Part shown: positions 37,330 through 51,800 of the stretch, piece after piece | Position numbering within the stretch: the stretch's first letter is position 1 | Layout of the letters: each line of letters opens with the position of its first letter | Origin: Mactra quadrangularis | Taxonomy: Eukaryota > Mollusca > Bivalvia > Venerida > Mactridae | Direction of reading: 5' to 3' | Assembly: GCA_025267735.1 (NCBI GenBank) | Contig: CM046309.1 | Coordinates: 53,698,319-53,762,318, forward strand | DNA length: 64,000 nt | The notes under the pieces: model-generated | The model's database searches: none | What the model saw: the letters and a program-made list of their open reading frames with translations, nothing else | What the model was told of the DNA's origin: nothing | Position numbers and translations under genes: made by a program

Positions 37330-39486
37330 GTATACGAGTACATGTATTTTGTATTGCATACTATACATTGTCCATGGCTTACCGTCATTTTGCTACATTA
37401 AAGTATAACATAAAACACTGCATGAATTAGCTAATTGCAATTTACAAAAGTCTTTAACCTACTTGTTTAACTGAAATCTACAACCTAGATATAATTAAAG
37501 TTCTTACAACCTTAATCACAGCACCAAATGCACATAACATGCAAGTAAGAGCGTACATATGACGTATCCGTACAACGCAGTCATGAGATAAGCATTTTCA
37601 TGCATAACAAAGCAATTAATCCAAAAATCGGATTATTCCACATAAATAGATTTTGTGCTCAATGTCGCCGAACATGTGTTTTTGTTGTCTAATGCTGCAG
37701 AATCAGCACAGATCACAAAAACAAGGAAAACAGAACAGGCGCCATACTGTTTACATATTCAGTAACCTAAACGCATGTTTACATGTTGTTAAAATTGATT
37801 ACACGAAATGCGAATATCAGTGTCTGACACATGATTGAAAACTCATTTTTAGAGAAATTAGAGCAAATACATAATAGGATCAAAACTTTTTGGCTAGCAA
37901 ACGTTGTCTGCCAGAAAAAATTTTCAGCTTAGAAACTAAGTGGTTTAGGTGTAATAGAAAGTGATGGATGCACATTTTCATAACGATGAATGTATCTGAT
38001 ACAACATAAATATGTTCTTTTCAACAAAAGATTCAAGCATTTAAGAGTTATCGTAAGACTTAAGACGTAAATCAGAAATAAGGGTAAATGCAATTTGGTC
38101 ACTTTGTCAGCAGAAGTTGGTCAGTTAGCCAGCTGTAAATAGCCATTGATATAACTAAAGTTACTTAGTTAGCCATATGAAGTATACCAGCTCATTAACT
38201 GTAGATAGTCAGCTAACTTCGCACAGTCTAAAAATAATTGATGCAAAATATAAATCTTAATAGTATTGTGCATACATATCAATCAATAACGCTTCATTTG
38301 TAAATTACAAACTTTCACCACCTCTTATTAAAATCAATAAATACTAATTTCAAACCATTGTTCCAAAATGCACAAATTACCTTTTTGCATTGTTACACAC
38401 GACAAAAATAAAAACAATTCAAACAGTTTCCAAGAAATGTCATAATCCTATGTCTAGTGCATAACTCTTTGTTTTATACAAGTGTCCTATAATAGATATT
38501 ACATTGTCTGATAGTTCCAAGATTGTGCCAAATACATCACTTCATAACTTTATAATCAATACGAATTGTACAGTAAAGTAGGTATAGTAACAATCAATGG
38601 ATAAAATTACATTACTTTGTGTAAACAAACGGTCTACTATATTTCTAAATAATCACCATTATGTGTCTGACCAAACCCATTGGCTTAAGATGCATTTTCA
38701 TACTGAATTTTGACACGTAAGGAACTAAGGCAAACATTTGTTATCGGTCGATACGTCTTATATTATTGTTATGTTTTAAGAGTTGCTGCCAACGCCTCTG
38801 TATTCATGCAATGTCATGTGAGCGAATTCATCTACAGGTAGACCGATGAAAACTAGTATTTATACAAAAAGTTCCTCTACACAGAAAACCTTGGTTATTG
38901 CAAACTTACGCAAATTGAAACGACCTTTAATCACAAACGCTTAGATTGAGGTAAAAAATGTCATATAATAAGACCGTTTTGCCTCTAATAATATAAACTT
39001 CGATGGTCCTAATAGTAAAACTTTAATATATACATGCACGCTTTGTGTTTTACAATATGGAACCAACAAACATTTGTTCAGTTAAGTTCTCTTCTGTTCC
39101 GGTATATACCGGTTTTATATATGATTACTGCTCGTGAACACCCAAAAAATCGAACATTGTCAGTGGTATCCACGAACTGACGCTAAACATGATATATTTT
39201 TGTATATCTTTCTATAAGAACAACGTTAAGCATTACTTATTGCCTTTTGATGATCCAAAACCCATTGTTCAAATATGAAAACTTGGCATTATCTCAAACG
39301 GTTATTGCTCCTTTTATGGCAATATATAACATCGTAGTATGAACAAACAAATTGCATTCTGTAAACATGATAATTGTAAAGCTACGGTTATTGATTCCTA
39401 TTTATATACTGTTGTATATAATCTAGCTAGAAACGCCAAAATAATTGCTGGATATTTACTTCTATGGTAAAATTGGAACAAATAGT
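37330..39486. other. Non-genic AT-rich stretch
   Basis: Nothing recognised. Around 38110-38220 GTTAGCC- and AGCTAAC-type words recur in both orientations, but no clear unit can be defined. Confidence 0.6.
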
Positions 39487-39520
39487 AAGAGAAAAACAAC
39501 AAAAACAAGGTTTCTTAATT
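39487..39520. repeat. 34-bp direct repeat, left copy
   Basis: The core CAACAAAAACAAGGTTTCT is shared with 40558-40591. The two 34-bp copies differ at only two positions and lie about 1.07 kb apart in the same orientation. The core is too long and specific to be explained by A-richness alone. They may be two insertions of a short repeat or the ends of a decayed element. Confidence 0.7.
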
Positions 39521-39561
39521 CATAAAAAAGATCATAGTTGAAGAGTTCCAAATGGATATAA

Positions 39562-39819
39562 CAAAATGATTGGCAGTTTGCCAAAACACATACTCATGTT
39601 GTAAATACACAGTTCAAGTTTTTATTGAACAGTGAAATATACCATTCGGCTATCACAAACAAAAAATTAAAACAGTTGGCATATTTTACAAATTGTTACA
39701 AATCCGCCCTTGTGACTACATTGAATTCTAGATTTAGATCAAATCTAGGAGACGCTTTAAATAATTGCAACATGAAATTACACTATTTTACTTCAGACAT
39801 GAACTTAAAATTCAGTTGA
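39562..39819 (+). other. Coding-like open block between the 34-bp repeats, unrecognised
   Basis: About 85 codons are open, starting QNDWQFAKTHTHVV and ending in a stop, with the stretch LVTTLNSRFRSNLGDAL. It vaguely resembles the inter-domain region of hAT-like transposases, but I cannot support that. It lies entirely between the two 34-bp direct repeats. Confidence 0.2.
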
Positions 39820-39829
39820 GGCGGCATTT

Positions 39830-42514
39830 ATTTTTTTCCAATACAGGCTTATCTACAGAGATATGAAAAAATAATTATTTAAACAAATATAACCAAAACC
39901 AATATAAAATATAATTATACAATGATTAAGTAAAGTAATTAAAACAAGTAATTGCTCTGTTTTTCGAGAGCGAGCTACTCTTCATTCCTGAAGTCAATAT
40001 AACACCAATTGGGAGCAACATTTTACGCTTGGTATTTAGATGTCTTACAAAGACACACCATTGATCAAAGCCAATCCTCTCCCTGATTACTTTAAACATT
40101 TAACCTTTTAACTAAATTGCTAAGTAGCATGACGTTGAAATAAAAGTATTCCTTATAGTGGTAGATATACTCGTATATAGAAGTCATGTATATCAAGAAC
40201 ATTACTTTTATTGGCACTACTTTCTAGAAGGAACACTTCTAATGGCGAAGTATTTTCTTATCCATGTCACAAAAATGAATTTATTATCGAAACATTTAAA
40301 AGTAAAATGAAAACATTTCTTCTCAGAGTTAAAGCTGCACCATATTGTACTAAATTATTACAAGATTATCAACACGATGTATGAGATGTCATAAAACTGC
40401 TGACAAACCAAACCAACAATCTCTGACACTTGGTATTATACACCTCGCTGCACACCTTCCACAAAATATCACATGAATGTCTACACCTTAGTCCAAAGAC
40501 AAGCCTGTGATCTTTAAGGAACGGTTACAAAGGCGTCATATTTCTAAATTTAAATATAAGAAAAAAACAACAAAAACAAGGTTTCTCAATTTTAAATATA
40601 GTAGAAAGAAACTATCGTCATTATTCCAAATTTTGTTTCAATCATCATTGATATAAGGTGAAGATCTATAGCAGACAAACATTACTTTCGTGTTACTAAT
40701 CCGTATGTGAAGACATTAATAATCTGTCTACGATATAAGGATGGTAATCAGTATAATAGCCATATTTCAGTATACTGATAACTATAGCATATCAGACATT
40801 TTGGTTATCTTAAACATCGTGGGTTCAGACTTAAATGAACTAAAGCACGAATAGAGTGGTATATAGAGGACACAATGCTTTTTAAGAAGTAGTATAACAT
40901 GTAGGATTTGATGATGTCAAGTTTGAGGATATTGTTATTTGGTTAAATAGTAACTTGCACTTCATTAGCAAGGGTTATGCCAGTGTGGAGGTAAAAGGAC
41001 TGTTTTACCCCAACAATATGTATACACAACCAATAGAGATATGAATACTTTTCAGAAACAATACATTGAGTATGTGGAATGTTAAAAAAAATTCATTAAC
41101 AATCAAATAATTTAAGAGTTCCCACATTATCGATACAGTATGTAAAACATGCTTTAAATGAGACCAAAAACATTGATTGTGCATGCTTTCAGGAACAAGT
41201 TATCATCGAAGGCTGAACAAAACACTATTGTAACTATCTTTCATGTTCAGCCCTCGACATAACATAAAAGTTTTAAAACGTATATTATTTTTATAAACAC
41301 ACAAAGACACACACAAAAAATAAACAGAAGATTTTAAAACAATATTAACAACAGCCAACATTATTCTAGATTGCTTTTTATTGTTTAAATACGAGTACAG
41401 GTCTATGGCAAAATCCATTTTAGAGACAAAACGTACCCCCTGACAAGCATATTTGGATTTACATGCAGAAACATTAAGTTTTGTGTTATTAAGTAAGATA
41501 TTTTGTAGAACTTTACTTGGGGGAAAGTGACTACGAAACTGCCTACATCCTTTTTAAACAGCATGAGCCAATTTATGTTGGCAATTTACATATCAATAGT
41601 TCGTGGACCTCAAATATCTAGACTTCCTTTTTCAAACTTTCTTTAAAGAAATATTAGTCGAAAAATTCACCACAACCCTATGTGACCGGGGATGGGCTCG
41701 AAGCCATGCCTCCCCCAACAACAACATGTTACGTTGATTGGAAGTTGACGATCACGATCATGACCATCATCCTAACAGTTATGTTTGAAGCGCCGGTGTA
41801 AATTGACCAAAATATGTCTTGACATTGCTTTAAACCCAGCCAAACAATTCATCGCCCTCATGCACTACGCAGTATTTTACTAAGTTTAAATTCAATTAAA
41901 TATTTCAATTAAGAAACTTCATGATAAGTCATTGATCGTAGAGACATGGCTTGTCTACAATCTAATTACGTGTTCCATATCCGTCCTGGAAATTAACTAA
42001 ATGTTCCAAGTTACACGTTAATAAGAAAGTGAAACAAAAAATCTAGTACATAATACATGTACATGTTTTTACCGATACTCTATCTCCATGTTATACTTGA
42101 AGACCAAAAAGGCACCAAATCTATAACCGGTTACTAAAGGTGAACATCAACAACCGATTAAAGAGTTTGTAGATTGGAATGTCAAGTCAAAAATGAAATC
42201 ATACAGTGATCTATTTAGAACATAAACCGCTAAAATCGTAAATACGGAAGAGTTCCACTATTATGGTCTTTAAAACCGATGATCTTAATAGCAGAGAGCA
42301 TAGTCTAAAAAGATATTTTTGTGTGCCTCAAAATGGAAAATTTCGTTATTTGTAAAGTAGGAAAAACACTCATAAATTCGGATTTTAGAATGATATTGAG
42401 GTATACATAAGCCAATGTGAAAATGGTGACTTGTAAAATATCTACAAATAGATAGTAGAAAACTAAACAATGTAGTTACCATAGACAAAGTAAAGATTCA
42501 TATGTCTATGGTAG
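39830..42514. other. Non-genic stretch
   Basis: No gene is recognised. The second 34-bp repeat copy is at 40558-40591. A GC-richer patch at about 41680-41790 contains a B-box-like GGCTTCGAGCC on the - strand but no A box, so I do not call a SINE. Confidence 0.55.
40558..40591. repeat. 34-bp direct repeat, right copy
   Basis: This is the partner of 39487-39520, with one A/G and one C/T difference. Its flanks do not match those of the left copy. Confidence 0.7.
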
Positions 42515-42759
42515 TTACAATAAAAACATCCGTTTGACATTTACGCTGTATCCTTGATTTTCAAACAGTTCCAGATTTCCGACAGTAGGTACGTATAGTA
42601 TGTATTCCATACAAATGTCTTTTCTGATAGGAGACATTAATTGCTGGTTATTTCTGTCTTTGTAAGTAAAGGCAGTGAATCCAGATTTTAGTTGATGACG
42701 TAGATAACTATTCATTGGGGATATTAGGATGTCATTATTGTCTTTTACAATTGAATTAA
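42515..42759 (-). other. Possible exon, unrecognised
   Basis: On the - strand a good 3' splice site (TTTGTCATTTTATTCAG) ends before 42759. The frame is then open through NSIVKDNNDILISPMNSYL and YVPTVGNLELFENQGY to a stop at 42515. A donor-like AGC|GTAAAT lies near the end. The composition is clearly unlike random AT-rich translation, but I do not recognise the family. It may be a terminal exon, a relic, or chance. Confidence 0.3.
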
Positions 42760-43039
42760 CTGAATAAAATGACAAATGGTACTAATTTACAGTAAGTGCC
42801 ATATCTCTTTATCATTGATCAAGTGAAGTGATTTTTTAAGATTGCCTTTTTATTTTAATGAAACAATTAAATAACATATTCAGATTCCGTATGGGGATTT
42901 CGATTACACTGTACATCTCCTGATATATTTCACAACAATTGTTAAAATATAATTTACGTTGAAATGTAAAGAAACTAAATGATTGGTATGTAATGTACAT
43001 AATCATGTACATGAAATCACTTCAAATATGGTAGAATGG

Positions 43040-43140
43040 CATTCTCTTGAATGGAGGGTACAACCTGCCATAGCTGGGAATCAAAGTATCCCCCTAGTTT
43101 CCTACTCATACGAGTCTAACGTGCATAAACCACGCAGCTT
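43040..43140 (-). mobile_element. Possible decayed tRNA-SINE head
   Basis: Read on the - strand, TTTGATTCCCAGC follows CGTTAGACTCGTATGAG with B-box-like spacing, and the sequence continues TATGGCAGG. The A box is disrupted. Nothing downstream matches families 1 or 2. Confidence 0.3.
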
Positions 43141-43149
43141 AAATGTGCA

Positions 43150-46100
43150 GTTAATTGCATGTAACTATTGCATGTAATAAGTCATAAACAGTTGTTTAAT
43201 TACTATTTTGTTTACTATTTTGGCCATCCCAGTTTTCATATCTATACGAGAACATTAAGCTAACAATTAATTGCACAACCTTTTCAAGAGTTATCAATAT
43301 ATTGTAATTGTAAATCTGATTGTACAATTTTATTGTTAATAAATCATTAACGAAATAACCTTATTGCTATATCAAATGACAGATGTAAAGGTTGCAAATG
43401 ACTATAAACTTGACATTACTAAAGAACTTCATCAAACTAAAGAATGGCTTAAATCGGGCAATGCATGAACGCAAAATAAACTGTATACACCTCTACTGTA
43501 GCTTTCGTCAATAAACATTATGGTCAGTTAAGTTCGAAATGATTACCATATATCTTAAATACATGAAGAAGCAATGGACAATGGCAACATACTACCACTT
43601 GTTCAGGACCTAGAACCTACATGCAATAAAACAGCCAGCATATCACTACTGTTTAGATAATATCTATGTCCAATTATATAAAGGATGCTTCCAATCAATG
43701 TATAAGAAGATTTAGTGCGTATGGGACCACTGTTGCTAATTACACAGACGTTTTTAATGTCAACGTAGACGTCATTGCTTAGATAAAGGATGCGAAAATA
43801 AATTTGGAGGCATTAAAATAAGGTGATCAGCCGGATAAGTATGACCCTAGGCTATTTCTAGGCTATTGTATATTTTTGCAGACATTAAATGGTTTCTATG
43901 ATCAAAGGCACTATGACAATATGTTAGTTATATATTCACACGTTAATTAAAGCCAAGCAGGGCAGAGAAGCCATAATTATATGTTTCATATTTGGATAAC
44001 AGTAATTATAGAGTGGTGCAAACCAATAAATATACTGGTATGAAAATACATTATGTGTCCATCGTCGATGTTATTATCCGCTACGTCCTTGAGAAGGAAA
44101 TATAGATTAATATGTTTCTTAATAACATTTTCTTAGTCTGAAATATGCATTTGTACTCTATCTCAAGGTTAGATGTGCTAACGATGATGCTTGAACTATA
44201 TTCTAAAACAATCTGTATCACTAACAAAAGCTGCATGTATAATAATACCATGCAGTAATTCAAAAGTTTTACGATCGTTTTGTTCTGAATTAGCAACTAA
44301 AAGGGTACCAGTATGATATTTAAGTTCAACATGCCAGCAAGTTACTTTTTCAGTCCTCAAAATGCAATGCTGTTTGACAAATTAATTAGTAAAACATCAT
44401 ATCGTGATATAATAATAATTATGCCTGATATCTAATTAACCTTATTTAAATATTAACAAAAAAATAGGTTGCGCCCTAGAAATTTCGTGTTCCAATTACT
44501 TTATATATTAAAGTAATTATTGCAAACAATTGTTTTTTATCATGTAATAATCTGTCAGTTTCTGTAATTGTGTTTAAAAATGAATTCTTAAGACAAGCTA
44601 ATCTTCAGATTGTAAAAGTATATTTAATGAAAGTCAAAACACATAACAAATGTCAAGACCGTCACTAACAGTGCAGGTTGTATACATTATTATAATTTTT
44701 ATCACCATCCTTGCAGATTTATGCCAACATAGACTTAATTGCCAATGCATCAGCACATATTAACTGTTCCAAAACGTTTCTAAACAAGTTTGAGAGATTA
44801 AGAAAAGTTAATACAGAAGTCAAAATATGTGAATGAGCATTTTTATTACCAACACGTACAAATACAACAAAAATACACCATAACATTCCTATGTATATCG
44901 ATTTTATACACCACGCTTCAATATTCCAACAGAAATAATAATCTGTCATACACAATGTGACACGTATGATTCCCATGTCAGAATTTAATTCACTCAAAGG
45001 GAGTTCGTTTATATAGCCGAATAGATAGTTCCTAATGCATTAGAAGACCGCATCAAGGAAATGAAAAACTATAATTGTAATAGATCGTCTATGATTATGC
45101 ATACTGTAACAACTGAGTTGTCGACAACATTAAATTGTGTAATTATCTATCAATGATGAGTAGAGGCAAGAGAAATTGAAAATGATTTTGCAGACAATTG
45201 CAGTAATGCTGTTGAGGTTTCCTATTACAATATTATGTAATTATTAGGGAAGCTATACTCGTGATATTTGAATCAATTAAGTATTGAGATGCGTTAATAT
45301 ATTGTATATTATTATTCAATTTCTTAGAATGTATTATATAGTGTTGAAAAGATGAGATTAACAAAAAGTCTGAAGATTAGGAAATAATAATGGACCTTAG
45401 TCAGTTATTTCTCCTTGTATACTCTTCAAATAGGTAGGTCCAATTAGTTGGATAACTCAGCTTTTACCCGTACTTTTCAATGTTAATTTGCCAAAATTAA
45501 TCTTAAATAACATTTTTGTAAACCATTTAATTTGTTTGAAATTCAAGTTAAGTATTCTTTAGGTAAAGAACTATCTAAATTTTACTACTTCAGTTAATGT
45601 CTTCATTAACAAGAAAGATATTAGATGAATTATTTTGTTATCCTTACATTGGAATTCAATGATAAAATCCGAGGATTCCAACTGTAAAGACCTACTTACC
45701 AATTGGATTGCTTCAGATATTATCAGTCTGAGGGAAAGATTACTGACTAAAGTCCCTAATTTACTTGATTAAACTTATTTGGTTACAAAGCAATGAACAA
45801 CACATGTATACAGTTTTTAGCGATATCTTAAACTGTCCGGACAAATGGAAAACGTATGCCAAAAATTTGCATCATGCAAGAAATGTTTAGTATGCATAAG
45901 TTCATTATGTAACACAGTTAATCATATATAGAAACTAATTAATGTTAATTTTGGAATTTTGTTAAATTGTTGAGTCTCTTTGTTTCCTTTTTCATGAATA
46001 AATGTAAATAAAAAGGACTTTGTTGCACCTCATTGGAGGACAAATCATGATATTTTGTATAAAGTTAATCATGATATCTGTTTTCTGTTTTATTCCTAAG

Positions 46101-48699
46101 AGAAAACATAAACATACTTCTGACGCAGGATTATATGTCATTTTTGTCGCATGATTATCTGTAATTATATTTCTCATGCATATTTCAAATACAATGTGGC
46201 TTTTTTAGAGCAATTGATCAATACATTAAACGTTGCACTTAATACATTACTTGAATAGACCAAATGACAGTCACTAAAGTGATTAAGTAATTTCTAGTAA
46301 TGGATATGTCAAATAAAATGTGGGTGTAATTATTATAAAATATAAACATTATGTGCTACATTAAAGTGTATCTAGTAATTACATTATAGAATTTGTATCA
46401 TTATAAATAATTAATAAAAATTGTAATATTATCAAGTCATTTATAGAAATTGTAAAAATATCATTTATCATAGCTTGTTTCATATATCTCGCATTTGATT
46501 TGTACAAAGTATGATTCAGTACAACTAAATCACAGAATTTTATGCAAATTCAGTTTCCTAGACTAAAATAGAATTGAACTAGATAAAAGCACTACTGCTA
46601 CAATGTCTGTGGTGATATTTGGTACAAAAGTATGTAGGTCTGTACTGTAAGACGCTACTACTCGTATATTATCCATTATGTACTTTAAATGATAATTCAA
46701 ACTCTTAATAAGGGGTATGTGGAGTTGTGTATATGTATTTGAGATTTTGTGTATGATTTCGTAATTTTTCACATATCATCATTCGTCATTCCCTCACAAC
46801 ACTTGTGGATTATTCCTTGTTTAATTAATTATCATGTGTAACACAAATAAACTCATATACTAAGGTAATTGTGATACTTTTTTGAATACATGGTATGAAA
46901 TGGAAGAGTTTTTGTTATACAAGCACTATTGACGCATCATTGCCTATAGCTTTCAAAATGTATTGATTGGCTTTACGTTTTGCAATGTACTCAGTAAAAA
47001 TTAATTTGATAAAAAAATATTACTCGGTAATACACAATGTACAAACCATCGTTTAGAATGAATTAATATATATCAACAGTCAAAACACTTTTTTTCTCAT
47101 TAAATTTCATCATATGGAATTTTCTACAATAAAGATTTACATATTAAATGCGATGGTTCTAATAGCGAAAATGTCTCAATAGTTGGACATTTTTTCTATC
47201 AAAGTAAGTAGTTGGGACTTACCTGTACATACCATATAATGACACGAATTTTGATCTTGCAATATGTGGTTCTTATGGCAAAAGTTGACTGTAATACGCA
47301 AATAAATTCTTAACCAAATCAGTTTCCCGAAAACCAGAACCGTCTTGTAATGAATACGAATTATTATGTACAGCTATACAACCAAATTGAATATTATGTG
47401 TGATTGTGTGCAACAATGACATTGAATTATACATTATGATGCAAATATCGTGAACAATGAGGTTATTATTGACACGGAAACCATGGAACGATTATGCAAA
47501 TAGGGTTTTAATATTCATCCCTGCTCCATTTTTACGGTGACCTATCTTTCAACGATCATTTCTTGTCTGCGACGTTTAGATAAAGTATAAGTTAAAATAG
47601 GTCAAAACGGATTAAGATCGTCTGAACTGTTGTACAACACATCCATAAATGCTATACTCATGATAACTATATCAAAGTTTTTGTCAGACAGAAAGAAAAT
47701 TAAGGTCAATGACATGCATATTGACTGAGTATAAATCATTTATTTTTGCAAGAAAAATATTGGCAAAATTCTTGATTCAATTTGTTCTTGCAATGCATTC
47801 ATTACATAAGGCGTCTACAAAAACAACAGTTCAGAGTCGTTCACCCCATTCGTGTATGTGTTGCTGATTCTAAAATCAATGTTCAAAGTGGGTAACATTA
47901 AAACATTGCTTATAAGCCTGTGAGAAACAGTCAAGCGATAGAAGACATGCAAGTCATGCTTTATATGGCTTAGATTATAGCTTGCACAATCATAAAATTG
48001 TTTACTGTTCGAGTATTTGAAGTTCTGTTAACTTAGATACAGCCATTTGCAAGTTGTTTGAATAGGCTTGAACGTTACATTCGACATTAAGACCTAGTTT
48101 AATATACTTACGATTTTAAATGTATGTTTAAGGATTAATTGTATAATAAAAAGCCAGCACGATTTAGCTCTTTGAATCCAAAATGTCTGTATACAAACAA
48201 ATAAGGTCAGCAGTAAACATTTTGAATGGTTATTGAAATTTTGACTCCTTAAGTGTTTCGGTTATGATCAGTTTCATTTTGAAATTCTTGCAAGATGAGA
48301 CACATGGTAGAATATTTTATCCTCTTTACATCCAATCTATTGCGGCAAAATGCCTCGCTCATTATCCTGCTCGGATTAAGGCAAAACATTTCCTGAGATT
48401 TACAAAACGTATTAGTATTCTAGTTACTAGAGTCCAATGGGACATATTTACATCTTAGAAATATCTAGAGCGCAAACATACATACAATTACGACATCCGG
48501 GCACCTCCAGATTGTCTCAGACAAAAAGCAAAATGAACTAGTTAAAATACAAAGAAAGACATAGAAAATATGTGTCACTTATCAAATGAAAATATCAATA
48601 AATCATTGCTTCGTGTCCTAGAATTATTTATTTACTTCACATCTCGATGATTAGGATTCTCATAAAAACTACTGTAAAGAAGTAGTGATGTGAATATGT
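43150..48699. other. Non-genic AT-rich stretch
   Basis: Nothing recognised beyond a short palindrome at 44494-44518. ORFs of up to 92 codons (44719-44997, -) look like chance. An octamer-type word ATGCAAAT occurs near 47495 without other promoter signals. Confidence 0.55.
44494..44518. repeat. Short perfect palindrome
   Basis: The 10-bp arms AATTACTTTA and TAAAGTAATT flank a 5-bp loop. In AT-rich DNA this may be chance, and no flanking duplication is seen. Confidence 0.6.
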
Positions 48700-48848
48700 T
48701 CATAAATTCTCTAAGGACATTTTCACATGAACATCAGCAATATTCACATGATTTGCTTTGGAAACGTCACCGACCTTCCATATCTTGTTCAAAATGTAAT
48801 CAGTATTATTCAAGTTCAGATTAGATTTTATGGCGTTATTAAGAATCA
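48700..48848 (-). other. Possible exon with EF-hand-like loop
   Basis: On the - strand a very good 3' splice site (TTTCATATCTTTCCTTCAG) ends before 48848. The open frame continues through LNLNNTDYILNKIWKVG and DVSKANHVNIAD to a stop at 48700. The segment DVSKANHVNIAD fits the 12-residue EF-hand loop spacing (D at 1, S at 3, N in place of G at 6, V in place of I at 8, D in place of E at 12), with a helix-like sequence on each side. It could be the last exon of a calcium-binding protein gene, or a relic. I see no companion EF-hand nearby on this strand. Confidence 0.3.
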
Positions 48849-48849
48849 C

Positions 48850-51800
48850 TGAAGGAAAGATATGAAATGAATAAATGAAACATTCAAATATTGTCTGGAT
48901 CCTGTTGTTATCTGAGGGCTTTTCTTCATGCATTGATTTTAACAGCTATTGACTTAACCAAAGTATTTTAGACATTCTTAATTTTCGAAGTGTATTTATA
49001 AGTGTATAATAACATAATTTCAATGATACGCTTTTTTGACAAATAATTTGTTATTATTTAAAAAGGTCGAAAGTTATGAGTAGATAAATAACTTACATGT
49101 CATACATAAGTTTTATGCATTTTGACTATAGAAGTAAATAACTTGTTTTAAGAAGACTTTTGTTTTAGTATTGGCATATCTAACTGTATGTATTTAATCT
49201 CACACACATTATTTTACGTTTATATACTATATTCGAAAACGGTATAGTTAATACAATGCAAGACGTTTGAACCTTATGAGGAATAATATGTCAGCTGTAG
49301 CCGTTCACACTTGAGTAATTAAATATTCAAAAGTGCAATCTGCGCAATCTTCCTTGTTTTGTTGCACTTTGGGCACAATTAAACCAATGCAAGGATTAAT
49401 TTGTGTTCATTAGTACTCCAGGGACAATGTTTTGTTAAAACTCAACACGTTGCTCTGAGAATGTCATTTCAGCTGACAAAATGAGACAATTTTTTCAAAG
49501 AAATTAATTTTAATTGTGTTTCTATTTTAAATTAACCTCGGCCATAATTTGTTTTAAACCCTGCATTCTTATTAACCTTTGACAAAAAATGAAACTAGAA
49601 GAGCATTGGTAGAAAAACACACTCTTATAACATTAATTTACAAACTCATCTTAGGCGTCTTATAAAATACTCATGTATGTTTTACATGCAATATGTTTTT
49701 GTTTGAACTACCGTGATAGAGTAAAGAAAAGAAGTTCCACAGACAAAGACATTTAATAACAAAGGATATGTACATGGTTTTTTAAAGTAAAGTAATTCAG
49801 TATAAACTTCAAATAAAGCATAAAAGTCTAAACTAGTTCCCTCCCTCACAAAACAAAAATATAAGTGAACGTTGTATATTTTGTAAGAAACACTATTTTG
49901 TTCACAATATCGTGAAAACGTATTGCTTATCATTTCAAATTACAAAATACCAGTATATCTTAATATTATCACATCATATGAGTTTATCATCTAATCATCA
50001 ATTTAATCTCCAAATTAATTAAAACACGATTTGTAAAGGGTCATATGTTTAAAAAGATTTTATGTAAAAACTCATGTTATATCTAATTTTCATGCACGAA
50101 ATCTGTTAGACACTTTGAAGAACTATCTTAATTTAATAACCTGGTTCCTCCGAGTACTGTTACAGCTTTGTCTGTCAGTACGTAAATCGTTTAAACCTTT
50201 TACAATTATATTTGATATTACCATGTTAAGTTTTAAAGGATAAATTAACAATTACTCACATCTGTATTCGAAACAAATATAATCTTTGTATAATATGCAG
50301 AAGATGCATTTTATCAGTTTTATAAGCAATAGCTAAGAACTTGAAAGAGGTTGGCGCAATCTTAAGTATACATTATAAATGTATCAATTCTATGCTCACA
50401 GATTTTCTGTCCATCATTTCAAAGTTTCTAATGACCTCTAAACAAAATAAGGATAATATCTTAACGATACACGTTGATAGCTAGTCGATATAACGTCGAT
50501 CAAAATGTTGTTATATGGAATGCTATATACAACTGTATATTGTTAACCTAAAGACATTCCATCTTTCTTTGTCATAATATTAAAGATCTTGGCAGAAAAC
50601 TAAACTTTAAACATGCCAAACTGGAACCATGCCAATACAATTTTAAGTGAATATCTTCCTTAGTGTAAACAGTAGTGCAAACATAGCTAATTTGTATATT
50701 TTAGTAAAAGGATAAGTTCCTTGTCTCCGTTAATGGTTGTTACAAACATTATAGTATCAATTGTTCTAAGGACTTGCAAGATAGATGCATTTTGTCTTCC
50801 CATTGACGCAACTGTAAATATTTGTCTTTCTTTCTTCGAGTGAAGTTAAGATTTTTACGCAGACAAAACATGCATTTATGTTATGGGATTTGTTACATGA
50901 AACAACGAGTTTAATCAACTGCGTATGACATAATCAAGTCGCATGTTTAAATTTCCATGCATTACAATTAAGATTAGATAAAAAATACAAACTACTGCAA
51001 AACTTCAACAAATAATTATGGAACTATTACTGAAAATATACTTGCAATGGAGCACTTTATGCAAATTATTATAGAGGATTATGAATCTATAAGCGTGAGA
51101 GGGCAACCAATTTCAAGAACAGAATAATTCATGCTCCAGAAACAGTCAACAAATTATATATACATTTCTTTTCATGTATTTGTACTTGTGATGAAATTCT
51201 GCTAACGTTTGCATGTCGTGATATCATTATCAATCACACTGACCGATACATTATTGAGTAGTCTATCTGACGCTGTTAATTAATGAATATTAATTAGTTG
51301 AAGGTAGGTAAGTAAAGATTTTAAGAAAAATAAGAATGCTTTAAGACATTGAGAAGAGAATTGTTTAAAGCTAGTCACGCAAACAGTATGCAGTTTTAAG
51401 ACTGATGAATGAGCAGCTGACGTTCCCTAGGGAGGCATGAATAAACGCTGAATGTGGAACAGATTCCCAGGAAAACAGAAAATTACTGAATAATAATTCC
51501 ATTCTGGATATAATCGAATATAATAAAGTACAGATTACAAATATAATATACAGGAAACTTACAGAAACATTCAACCACAATAAAATTTAGTTTTCATCAA
51601 CGTAAGTTTCATTGTTTTAAAATTGAGTTACAAATACATTAACTCCTTTAATAGGGGATTGGAACTGATGATTGGAAAACATACATATTATTATGATAAC
51701 GATAAAAGAGGAAGTTTTGAAATCTTAAACTTATACATGCACTTTTACAGTAAACTGTAAACGTGATGATCATACTCTGCAAATCTCCAAAAGCTTTTAT

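Noticed and set aside
41680..41790. GC-rich patch with a B-box-like GGCTTCGAGCC
   Set aside because: No A box at the right distance and no match to the SINE bodies in this window.
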